The position numbers and the translations under genes were made by a program. Below are positions 5,825-13,101 of a stretch of DNA of 27,044 nt, piece after piece. Within the stretch, counting starts at the first letter, position 1, and each line of letters starts with the position of its first letter. This stretch comes from CAWUKT01 sp041565275. GTDB taxonomy: Bacteria > Bacteroidota > Bacteroidia > J057 > JADKCL01. The notes below the pieces were generated by a model, which was given only the letters and a program-made list of their open reading frames with translations, searched no databases and was not told the DNA's origin. Location of the stretch: positions 1-27,044 of the forward strand of contig JBFGVE010000024.1 in assembly GCA_041565275.1 (NCBI GenBank), written 5' to 3'.

Positions 5825-8104
5825 ATGCAGAAATTGATCCGAAAAAGAATGTGGTTCCTTGCAGCGATGCTTGCAATGACGGCTTTTTTAAGCTGGGGAG
5901 CCTCACTGATCGAGACGGAATTCAGCTTTGACAACTTCCGCTCAGGCCGGGATGGGGAAGTGGAATTTTACGAAGCTTACCGGGACTCATTTGCCCATGA
6001 GGAAAATATAATTCAGATCGCGCTCAAAGCAGAGACTGCAACCATCTGGGATTCCGCCTTCCTCGCTACAGTTGACCATATTTTTCAGGCGATCGACACC
6101 ATTCCCAATGTCGACAGTGTTATTTCCCCTACCAGCTTGCAGTACCTGCGCTGGACTGGTTTGAATGTAATCCGCCGGCCTATCATCCGCTACAATTCAG
6201 CTAAACAGATCGAACAGAGCAAGGATTTGCTTTCCAGCGATTCGATCCTCTATTCTAACTTTTTCTCTGAAGACCGACAGTATGCCTGTGGCCTGGTACT
6301 TGTCAATCCTGAAATCATGGATACCGATGCCCGGGACGATGTTTCCAGGGAGATTGATAAAGTGTTAGAAAGCATTGAATATGAATTTATTATATCTGGA
6401 ATTCCCTATATCCGGACCCAATACGTTGGGGTGATCAAAGGAGAAATGGCGTCTTTTATCATCCTTTCGGTAGCCTTGACCCTGGTGGTGATGTTCTTTC
6501 TTTACCGGAACTTTTGGGGAGTTGTTTTGCCGATCGTGGTGGTAGTGCTGAGCATAGTTTGGACCATAGGGTTTATGTCTGTGACCGGGAAGCCACTCGA
6601 CATGTTGGCCAATCTTGTTCCCACAATCATGTTTGTGGTAGGGATCGCCGATACGATCCATTTGGTAACCCGCTATCAACAAGACCTTTCCGATGGTTTG
6701 GAGGGAGAATTGGCAATGCAGTCCACCCTCACAGAGATAGGTGCTGCTATCCTGCTCACAAGCCTGACCACTGCCATTGGATTCGCTTCCTTGGTGGTTT
6801 CACCTCTGGCTCCTATCAAGTCCTTTGGGCTCTATGCGGCAGCAGGCGTTCTCTTTGCATTCATTATCTCCATGATCCTGGTCCCAACTGCATTGCTATG
6901 GGCAAAGCCTGAGAAAATCCGCAACAGCAAGGGCTGGGTGCAACTCAAATTCTGGGAAATTTACCTCGACAGATTGTACCATTTTGTCAAGCGAAACCCT
7001 TGGCCGATTGTCGGGGGTACGGTTGCCCTCCTGATCTTGTGTGGAGTCGGCATTTCAAAAGTTTCGTTCAATACCTATCTGCTTGACGATATTTCAAAGA
7101 ATGATCCGGCCAAGGTCAGCATGGAGTTCTTTGAAAACAATTTCTATGGTTCCCGTCCCTTGGAAATGGCGATCATGCCAAAAGAGGGACACAGATTGCT
7201 GGACATCGATGTGCTGCAAGACATCGATACCCTTCAGAAATACCTGCGCAGCCGGCAAAATATCAGTCCTTTTCTATCGGTAGTCACCTATTTGAAAACA
7301 ATGAACAAGCTGACCAGAGGCGGTTCTAGGAAGCAATACCGGCTGCCGGAGACCCAAGCTGAAGTAGAGGAACTGATGGGATATGCCTACCTGTCAGATG
7401 GAGGGGGCAAATTGCTTGATCGCTTGATGACCCCAGGGAGGACCATGGGACGCCTGAGTGCTCGAATGTCAGATATCGGCTCTTATGCCTTTGCAGATTT
7501 TCGCACCGGGATAGACTCTTTCCTCCAGGTAAATGGAGGCATAGAAAAATTTGATTACCACCTGACCGGGTCGCCGATCATCGTTGAAGAGAACGTGGAA
7601 GTGCTCCGCAAGGGTCTCTTTCAAGGCCTGACACTCGCATTTGTCTTGGTGGCTCTTCTGATGGGATTGCTGTTCAAGTCGGTACGGATGCTGATTATAG
7701 GCGTTGTGCCAAATGTGATCCCTTTGCTGGTTACCGGAGCATTGATGGGGTTTATGGGAATCACCTTGCGGGCATCGACTTCGATCGTCTTTCTGATCGC
7801 CTTCGGAGTGGCGGTAGACGATACCATTCATTTCCTGGGCAGATTGAGGATTGAGTTGTCAGAGGGACGTGACCTGGAAACAGCTATTCGAAATACGGTG
7901 TTGGGAACAGGAAAAGCGTTGGTGCTGACTACCATTATCTTAATAGCAGGATTTTCAATGCTGCTAACTTCAGATTTTGGTGGTACCTTTAGTGTGGGTC
8001 TTTTTACGACTTTGACGCTTATGGTCGCATTGTTTGCCGATCTTCTCTTGTTGCCCGTTCTGGTCCGCTGGAGTGGCGTTGGAAAAGACAGATCTTCAAA
8101 GTAA
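5825..8104 (+). CDS. RND-superfamily MMPL-type exporter (HAE3-like)
   Basis: From ATG 5825 this is a 759-residue inner-membrane protein with the duplicated RND/MMPL plan: one helix, a large outer loop, a block of helices, then the same again. The first half has helix 1 near residues 8-27 and a sterol-sensing-like block whose fourth segment carries GIADTIHLV followed by TRYQQDL. The second half repeats this with GVAVDDTIHFLGR, the usual MMPL signature. It is shorter than tripartite AcrB-type pumps and fits the HAE3 type, thought to move lipids or other hydrophobic compounds by proton motive force. The frame is open upstream to 5570, but that part overlaps the divergent Ppx start and its promoter box and is not membrane-like, so ATG 5825 is preferred. 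The E2 gene begins 34 bp downstream and is probably cotranscribed. The cargo is unknown. Confidence 0.87.
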   Translation: MQKLIRKRMWFLAAMLAMTAFLSWGASLIETEFSFDNFRSGRDGEVEFYEAYRDSFAHEENIIQIALKAETATIWDSAFLATVDHIFQAIDTIPNVDSVISPTSLQYLRWTGLNVIRRPIIRYNSAKQIEQSKDLLSSDSILYSNFFSEDRQYACGLVLVNPEIMDTDARDDVSREIDKVLESIEYEFIISGIPYIRTQYVGVIKGEMASFIILSVALTLVVMFFLYRNFWGVVLPIVVVVLSIVWTIGFMSVTGKPLDMLANLVPTIMFVVGIADTIHLVTRYQQDLSDGLEGELAMQSTLTEIGAAILLTSLTTAIGFASLVVSPLAPIKSFGLYAAAGVLFAFIISMILVPTALLWAKPEKIRNSKGWVQLKFWEIYLDRLYHFVKRNPWPIVGGTVALLILCGVGISKVSFNTYLLDDISKNDPAKVSMEFFENNFYGSRPLEMAIMPKEGHRLLDIDVLQDIDTLQKYLRSRQNISPFLSVVTYLKTMNKLTRGGSRKQYRLPETQAEVEELMGYAYLSDGGGKLLDRLMTPGRTMGRLSARMSDIGSYAFADFRTGIDSFLQVNGGIEKFDYHLTGSPIIVEENVEVLRKGLFQGLTLAFVLVALLMGLLFKSVRMLIIGVVPNVIPLLVTGALMGFMGITLRASTSIVFLIAFGVAVDDTIHFLGRLRIELSEGRDLETAIRNTVLGTGKALVLTTIILIAGFSMLLTSDFGGTFSVGLFTTLTLMVALFADLLLLPVLVRWSGVGKDRSSK

Positions 8105-8138
8105 TTTCGAATCCAAACCCCAAAGGAGAATATAGATA

Positions 8139-9494
8139 ATGGCTGAAATAATCGAAATGCCCAAGTTAAGCGACACCATGGTGGAAGGTGTTATAGTAGC
8201 GTGGCACAAAGAGGTCGGTGACGTTGTTGAATCAGGCGAATTACTGGCCGAAATCGAGACCGACAAAGCGACAATGGAACTTGAATCTTTTTACGATGGC
8301 AAGTTGCTATATGTCAAGGTTGGTGAAGATGGAAGTGTCCCCGTCGGTGAATTGCTGGCCATTATTGGGGAGGAAGGGGAGGATGTAAATGCTTTGGTCA
8401 AAGAATATGAAGCCCAAAAGGGTGATTCCGAGGGTGCTGACAAGGGTGATTCCGAGGGTGCTGGCAAGACCAAAGACGGAGCCGGCCACTCTGTTCCAAC
8501 TGGCTACTATCCGTCTGGGTCGGCGGTGTCTTCTTCAGCGGCGGTGTCTTCTTCTTCAGCGGTGTCTTCTCCTTTCGGAGCACCTGCTGCAGTTGACAAG
8601 TCTGCTACTGCTTTGGCTGGTAATGGTGAGGGCCGTATCAAGGCTTCTCCGCTTGCTAAAGCTATGGCTAAAGAACGTGGCCTCGATCTGAACCGGGTAC
8701 CTGGAACGGGCCCAGATGGGCGTATTGTCAAGCGCGACATTGAAGATTACAAAGAAGTAGCTTCCAGCCCTGCGAAAACAGCTCCTGTAGTTGCTGCCCT
8801 TCCAGTCGGTACTGAACGCTACACCGAAGAAAAGACCTCCCAGATGCGGAAAACCATTGCCCGCCGCCTTGGTGAAAGCAAATTTTCCGCCCCCCATTTC
8901 TACCTTACCATGGAAATTGACATGGAAAAAACCTGGGAGGTGCGCAAAGCCATGAATGAGGTGGCTCCGGTTAAGATATCATTCAACGATCTGATCGTCA
9001 AAGCGGCCTCTATGGCCCTGCGCCAGCATCCCAAAGTTAATTCTTCATGGATGGGGGATGTAATTCGCTACAATGAACACATTCACATAGGAGTTGCGGT
9101 AGCTGTTGACGAAGGACTTCTCGTTCCTGTGGTACGCTTTGCAGATTCACTTAGCCTCAGCCAGATCTCCAACGAAACGCGTCGCCTTGCAGGTATGGCC
9201 AGGGACCGCAAACTGCAGCCCTCCGACTGGGAAGGCAATACATTTACCATCTCTAACCTGGGGATGTTCGGCATTGAGGAGTTCACCGCCATTATCAACA
9301 CTCCTGATGCTTGTATCATGGCCGTAGGGGCCATCCGGGATGTGCCTGTCGTGAAGAATGGCGAGGTTGTACCTGGCAAGACCATGAAAGTAACCCTGTC
9401 TTGTGACCACCGCGTGGTGGACGGAGCTATTGGTTCAGCATTCCTGAAAACCTTTAAACTGCTGCTCGAAGACCCAGTCCGGATGCTGGTGTAA
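8139..9494 (+). CDS. dihydrolipoyl acyltransferase, probably pyruvate dehydrogenase E2
   Basis: The 451-residue protein is an E2 component of a 2-oxo acid dehydrogenase complex, moving acyl groups from lipoyl-lysine to coenzyme A. One lipoyl domain spans about 1-80 with Lys43 in ETDKATME as the modified residue. A low-complexity linker follows (about 90-165), then the peripheral subunit-binding domain (about 167-204, ASPLAKAMAKERG ... GTGPDGRIVKRDI), a second short linker, and the catalytic domain (about 225-451) with the active-site motif DHRVVDG (His424, Asp428). The MPKLSDTM opening favours pyruvate dehydrogenase over other 2-oxo acid complexes. AAGGAG lies about 11 nt upstream of the ATG, a rather clear Shine-Dalgarno for this phylum. 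No E1 or E3 gene lies next to it, so the rest of the complex must be encoded elsewhere. A branched-chain or general E2 role is the main alternative. Confidence 0.93.
   Translation: MAEIIEMPKLSDTMVEGVIVAWHKEVGDVVESGELLAEIETDKATMELESFYDGKLLYVKVGEDGSVPVGELLAIIGEEGEDVNALVKEYEAQKGDSEGADKGDSEGAGKTKDGAGHSVPTGYYPSGSAVSSSAAVSSSSAVSSPFGAPAAVDKSATALAGNGEGRIKASPLAKAMAKERGLDLNRVPGTGPDGRIVKRDIEDYKEVASSPAKTAPVVAALPVGTERYTEEKTSQMRKTIARRLGESKFSAPHFYLTMEIDMEKTWEVRKAMNEVAPVKISFNDLIVKAASMALRQHPKVNSSWMGDVIRYNEHIHIGVAVAVDEGLLVPVVRFADSLSLSQISNETRRLAGMARDRKLQPSDWEGNTFTISNLGMFGIEEFTAIINTPDACIMAVGAIRDVPVVKNGEVVPGKTMKVTLSCDHRVVDGAIGSAFLKTFKLLLEDPVRMLV
8420..8467. repeat. 24-bp direct repeat in the E2 linker
   Basis: Two tandem 24-bp units, 8420-8443 and 8444-8467, differ at a single base (GCTGACAA versus GCTGGCAA) and encode GDSEGADK/GDSEGAGK. 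About 50 bp further, at 8523-8575, a second low-complexity stretch repeats GCGGTGTCTTCTTC three times, encoding an Ala/Val/Ser run. Both fall in the flexible linker after the lipoyl domain, where length changes are tolerated. Confidence 0.85.
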
Positions 9495-9510
9495 TTTTGA
9501 TGCTTCAAGT

Positions 9511-10128
9511 ATGAATGCGGTCAAGTCTATCCTGTTCTTCTTCCTTCTCGTATGGGGAGTGACCGGCTATGGCCAGACCTATACCCACGAAGGGAACATA
9601 GCGGATAAACTGCGGTACACCGGTAAGCATACCTGGAAAAATGAGGATGGATCTCTGGTTGCCGAAGTGAACTATGATGCGCAGGGCAATCTATTGTCCT
9701 TTATGATTTGGAACGAAGGAGAGATCATGGACGCAGTGAAAGCTGATCCGGACCGTGATATCCGGGAATTACCTGAGATGGGATACGATGACCTGGAGTG
9801 GTTTGAAAACGGGCTGGGGATGCTGCAGGTCAGAGCCGGCAATGGTCTGGCCTTGAAAGATGGTCAAAAAGTTGTAGTTCACTATCAAGGGCTTTTACAA
9901 GATGGGACACAATTTGACAATTCATTCGGACGGAAGAACCCATTTAAATTTACCTTAGGCAAAGGTCAGGTGATCAATGGTTTTGAACAAGCAGTAATGC
10001 AATTGTCAGTAGGGGAAGTAGCTTGGGTTTACATTCCACATTATCTTGGCTACGGCGAGCATCCAATTGGCACAGTTCCACCATTTTCTAATCTCTGGTA
10101 CAAATTGGAGTTGGTAGGCATTAAGTAG
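9511..10128 (+). CDS. secreted FKBP-type peptidyl-prolyl cis-trans isomerase
   Basis: The 205-residue protein has a signal peptide (hydrophobic core at about residues 6-18, probable cleavage near Gly21-Gln22), so it acts in the periplasm or at the outer membrane. Residues about 40-70 contain NEDGSLVAEVNYDAQGN, a short beta-hairpin resembling antitoxin-like/MORN strands. The FKBP domain covers about 105-205, with VVVHYQG (Tyr125), FDNSF (Asp136), the GQVINGFEQ loop and the PHYLGYGE / TVPPFSNLWYKLELV ending typical of active FKBPs. The fold catalyses proline isomerisation and often has chaperone activity. It starts 16 bp after the E2 stop and is convergent with the FTCD gene. Nothing links it functionally to E2 beyond shared transcription. 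Confidence 0.9.
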   Translation: MNAVKSILFFFLLVWGVTGYGQTYTHEGNIADKLRYTGKHTWKNEDGSLVAEVNYDAQGNLLSFMIWNEGEIMDAVKADPDRDIRELPEMGYDDLEWFENGLGMLQVRAGNGLALKDGQKVVVHYQGLLQDGTQFDNSFGRKNPFKFTLGKGQVINGFEQAVMQLSVGEVAWVYIPHYLGYGEHPIGTVPPFSNLWYKLELVGIK

Positions 10129-10178
10129 CTTCCCTTTACATCTTAGTTGCTGGAGCGATCCTGAGTTGCTGCATGAGG

Positions 10179-10243
10179 CAGAGGTGGAGGTGAACGTAAA
10201 GGTGGAGGTGGAGGTGAACATGGAGGTTGAAAATGAAGGTGAG
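10179..10243. repeat. GGTGGA/GGTGAA hexamer tract at a convergent junction
   Basis: About 65 bp of imperfect purine-rich hexamers (GAGGTGGAGGTGAACGTAAA, GGTGGAGGTGGAGGTGAACA and similar) fill most of the space between the FKBP stop at 10128 and the FTCD stop at 10258. It is a degenerate microsatellite with strong strand bias of purines. I see no stem-loop terminator in this gap. Confidence 0.7.
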
Positions 10244-10257
10244 GGTTCCTCCTGTGA

Positions 10258-11949
10258 TCAGACCGCTGGCATTTTGGTTTCCACTACATCCAAAACTTCG
10301 TCCCTTGCCCGGTCAGAATCTTCCAGGCAGGCATGTACTTTAGCTGCAAGATCGGATTTGAAAGCAACATCCTTGATACTACCCAGGTTGATCTTAACGT
10401 TCATGGCAGCACCAGCAATGCAGGTATATGTGCACAAAGCACCTACTCCAGCATCTGTTACAGAAGCGGGGTTGCCTTCTTTGGCCATGCGGAGCAGTAC
10501 TTCATAGGATTTGAATGCTGTTAGCATCACTTTGTAGGGAACTTCAGCTGCATATTTACTAGCTGCCTCAATTGCACTGACCCGGGCGGCTTTCTCAGCA
10601 TCATTTCCTTTGGGGAGCCGGAAAGCATCCATCACTTTGTTGAAAGAGGTGGTGTCTTCATCTACTAGATCCAACAGATCGTCTTTGAGCTGTTGTGCTG
10701 CCACTGCAACGCTACTGAATTCAGGAATTCTGGTATCCCAACCTCGTTTACCTGCGCTGAGATTGGCGACCATTCCACCCAGAGACACACCCAGGGCCCC
10801 GACCAAGGCACTCACCGACCCGCCGCCGGGGGCAGGACTGTCAGACAAAGTCTCATTACAAAAAGACCTGAGATCCATCTCTACCAGTTTCTTTGTGTTG
10901 GCATCTGCTATTTTGTACTCAATGATCTTCTCTTTCGGATCGAAGGGGTAGAGTTCATCCAGTCCCATAGATTTGACAGCAATATGGATCAGGTCTTCGT
11001 CACTGGCACCTTCGCTCCAGTTTTGCTTTCGGAGAAAGTAGCGTCCTGCATCTAGCATCGCCTTGAGGGGCAGCAATCCTACGACCTCCGAGCCGGTAGC
11101 GCGGAGGCCACGGTTGTACGCACTGGTTTCGCAAGCCTCAAATGCCTTGTGCAACGGCGTCACCGATATATCTGTGAGGTTCATGGAAACCTGGGCGACG
11201 CCATATTCTTCAACATACCAACCGATCCCTTTGACTGATTTCAGCATGCCGGGTTCCCTCAATGGGTTACCATTGTTGTCTAACACAGGTTTTCCGGTTG
11301 GGGTACCGTCTGTGGTCCTGATCCTGCCCTTTTCACGAATGTCAAAGGCGACTGAATTGGCCCGTCGCACAGATTTGGTATTCAGGTTGACATTGTAAGC
11401 GATAAGGAAATCGCGTACCCCTATGGCAGTCTGCCCGGCAGCAGCATTGAATTCATGGGGTCCGAAGTCCGGTTGCCAACCGGGGAGGTATATTTTTTCG
11501 GCAAAAGCTTCGTATTCCCCAGCTCGAAGGTCAGCCAGGTTTTTCCGGTTAGGGGAAGAGGCAGCTTTTTCGTAGAGGTAAACAGGAATGCCCAATTCCT
11601 CTCCTACACGGCTGCCGAGGATGCGTGCAAAGACGATGCATTCGTCGAAGGTAATCCCCGAGATGGGGATGATCGGGCAGACATCAGTGGCACCCATGCG
11701 AGGGTGAGCTCCGGAATGCTTCCTCATATCTATCAGTTGGCTGGCCTTGCGGATAGCACGGAATACAGCTTCGGTCACAGGTTCAGGCTCACCTACCATG
11801 GTTACCACTGTCCGGTTGGTTGAGGCACCGGGGTCCACATCGAGCAGGGAAACACCTTCCACAGTTTTGATCTCAGCAGTGATCTGCTCGATTACAGCAA
11901 GGTCTCTGCCTTCGGAAAAATTGGGAACACATTCGATGAGTTTCTTCAT
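10258..11949 (-). CDS. ftcD: bifunctional glutamate formiminotransferase / formiminotetrahydrofolate cyclodeaminase
   Basis: The 563-residue protein joins two enzymes of histidine breakdown and one-carbon metabolism. The formiminotransferase (about 1-330) moves the formimino group from formiminoglutamate to tetrahydrofolate; the opening IECVPNFSEGRD and the motif HSGAHPRMGATD (His82 as expected catalytic base) are diagnostic. The cyclodeaminase (about 355-563) releases ammonia to give methenyl-tetrahydrofolate, marked by SDSPAPGGGSVSAL, GALGVSLGGMVANLS and NVKINLGSIKD. The same fusion order is found in animals and many Bacteroidota. No other histidine-utilisation gene is adjacent, so it appears as a single-gene unit with its own TATATTTG promoter box. 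It is convergent with the FKBP gene. Length and motifs are intact. Confidence 0.96.
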   Translation of the reverse strand: MKKLIECVPNFSEGRDLAVIEQITAEIKTVEGVSLLDVDPGASTNRTVVTMVGEPEPVTEAVFRAIRKASQLIDMRKHSGAHPRMGATDVCPIIPISGITFDECIVFARILGSRVGEELGIPVYLYEKAASSPNRKNLADLRAGEYEAFAEKIYLPGWQPDFGPHEFNAAAGQTAIGVRDFLIAYNVNLNTKSVRRANSVAFDIREKGRIRTTDGTPTGKPVLDNNGNPLREPGMLKSVKGIGWYVEEYGVAQVSMNLTDISVTPLHKAFEACETSAYNRGLRATGSEVVGLLPLKAMLDAGRYFLRKQNWSEGASDEDLIHIAVKSMGLDELYPFDPKEKIIEYKIADANTKKLVEMDLRSFCNETLSDSPAPGGGSVSALVGALGVSLGGMVANLSAGKRGWDTRIPEFSSVAVAAQQLKDDLLDLVDEDTTSFNKVMDAFRLPKGNDAEKAARVSAIEAASKYAAEVPYKVMLTAFKSYEVLLRMAKEGNPASVTDAGVGALCTYTCIAGAAMNVKINLGSIKDVAFKSDLAAKVHACLEDSDRARDEVLDVVETKMPAV

Positions 11950-11968
11950 GAAGCAGTTTGATTTGGTG

Positions 11969-11976
11969 CAAATATA
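11969..11976 (-). promoter_or_regulatory. putative Bacteroidota -7 box for ftcD
   Basis: On the minus strand the sequence is TATATTTG, a full TAnnTTTG match, 20 nt upstream of the ftcD ATG at 11949. That leaves a short leader of roughly a dozen bases. A convincing TTTG -33 element was not found. Confidence 0.45.
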
Positions 11977-12099
11977 AAATTTTAGTGAGCTTACTACTAT
12001 GCAGCCAAGAGGTTCCTCCCTGGTTAAGCTCCGACTTGGAATTCTGAAACCTCTATACTCCTCCGTATTGATTCAGACGAAATGGTAGAGACATCAAAG

Positions 12100-12705
12100 C
12101 TAATCAAGCTTTGAATGTGGGTAAAAATGCTTCAGAGAATAAACAGATTTATATGTTTCAGGTTTTAAATTTAACTCGTCTAAACTGGTTCTGGTAGACT
12201 GGTCTATAAATGGCATTAAAGGTTGCTCTACTTTAAACAACCTCCGGATGGATCTACTGATTTTCCGGTCCCATTCCTCGTAATATTTCTCAAAATCAGC
12301 TGGTAGAATAACTTTTCGGCAGCTTAACTCTCCACATGCCAAGGTCATTGGCTGGTCCAAATTGAACACTGCGTATTCATCGGTAATTTGGTCACCTTTA
12401 CATATATCCCGAATTGCAATTTCGAAGCCATATCCGGTACTGATGGAATTGCAATTACAACAATGGTTTACATATTTGGCAAAATCCCAGCTTAAAATCC
12501 TGTTGCCATTTTGGTCAACATACGAATACTTTTCTATGATTTTCTGCATTTCCTCCGAATGCATTAGGTAATCAGCGGGACTGATGGTCAAATCAAGGCT
12601 ATCTTTTACATAAACGATCGTACCCTCCGGGATGTGTGAGGTCGCGAATACACCGTAGCCGATCTGCTCATTTACGAGTCTTAATTCTGTGTTTGGATGT
12701 ATCAT
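12100..12705 (-). CDS. SET-domain protein (putative protein lysine methyltransferase)
   Basis: The 201-residue protein shows the key parts of a SET domain, the SAM-dependent lysine methyltransferase fold. GYGVFATSHIPEGTIV (16-31) is the N-terminal strand and GxG-type cofactor region. YVNHCCNCNS (78-87) corresponds to the F-I-N-H-x-C-x-P-N pseudoknot motif, and GDQITDEYAVF (104-114) to the ELTxDY strand with Tyr111 as the expected catalytic tyrosine. LACGELSC (122-129) follows where eukaryotic enzymes have a post-SET cysteine cluster, but only two cysteines fit. The C-terminal 70 residues are charged and unassigned. Small SET proteins are scattered in bacteria; targets are mostly unknown and could be ribosomal or DNA-binding proteins. 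It is a lone gene, with 150 bp to ftcD and 106 bp to a gene relic. The stop codon lies in a perfect 7-bp stem-loop (12095-12113) without a U-run. Confidence 0.75.
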   Translation of the reverse strand: MIHPNTELRLVNEQIGYGVFATSHIPEGTIVYVKDSLDLTISPADYLMHSEEMQKIIEKYSYVDQNGNRILSWDFAKYVNHCCNCNSISTGYGFEIAIRDICKGDQITDEYAVFNLDQPMTLACGELSCRKVILPADFEKYYEEWDRKISRSIRRLFKVEQPLMPFIDQSTRTSLDELNLKPETYKSVYSLKHFYPHSKLD

Positions 12706-12811
12706 GAGGCAGGTACATCTTTGGTTGATATTTCATCTGCGATATAAGTGGTTTTTTGCCATTTTCCCAGCCCAATTCACATAATTATTTTTCGATTTTA
12801 AAAATATTGGC

Positions 12812-13018
12812 CTACTGGATAGCCTCAGGGATCTCGTCTATTCCGATCAATTTCATTTCCAGATCCCAGTTGGTCAGGAACCCATAATGCTCCGATCCTT
12901 TGGGATACCGTTCGCCAAATGCTTCCGACCAGATCTTTTCCTTCCATCGACTTTTACCCTGGAACTGGTAATAGTCGTGGTAGTACTACTGGTTGATATC
13001 TTGGTATCTCTGTGGCAT
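12812..13018 (-). pseudogene. gene relic with in-frame TAG, resembling the N-terminus of a class I methyltransferase
   Basis: ATG 13018 opens MPQRYQDINQ, then a TAG at 12986-12988, and the same frame continues for 57 codons to TAG 12812-12814. The downstream part (SRWKEKIWSEAFGERYPKGS, then EHYGFLTNWDLEM) reads like real protein: balanced composition, no low complexity, and a pattern I associate with the first 50-60 residues of class I SAM-dependent methyltransferases (W-x-x-x-x-G-x-x-Y-P, then YGFLT-x-x-D-L). The SAM-binding Rossmann motifs that should follow are absent, so it would be both interrupted by a stop and truncated. The 5' part is locally repetitive (GGTAGTACTACTGG around 12977-12992), which may have produced the stop. 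The alternative is a chance open frame. Confidence 0.4.
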
Positions 13019-13101
13019 TTGAGTTTTAGAGGGAGCAAAGTTAATAATAGCTCACAGTTCACTGGTAAATGGAATCTCTTGCAGTGTCGAATTGAAGGAA
13101 T

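Noticed and set aside
12095..12113. Perfect 7-bp stem (CAAAGCT/AGCTTTG) with 5-nt loop at the SET gene stop, considered as a terminator
   Set aside because: The stem includes the stop codon, is AT-rich and short, and no U-run follows on the minus strand. I would not call it an intrinsic terminator.
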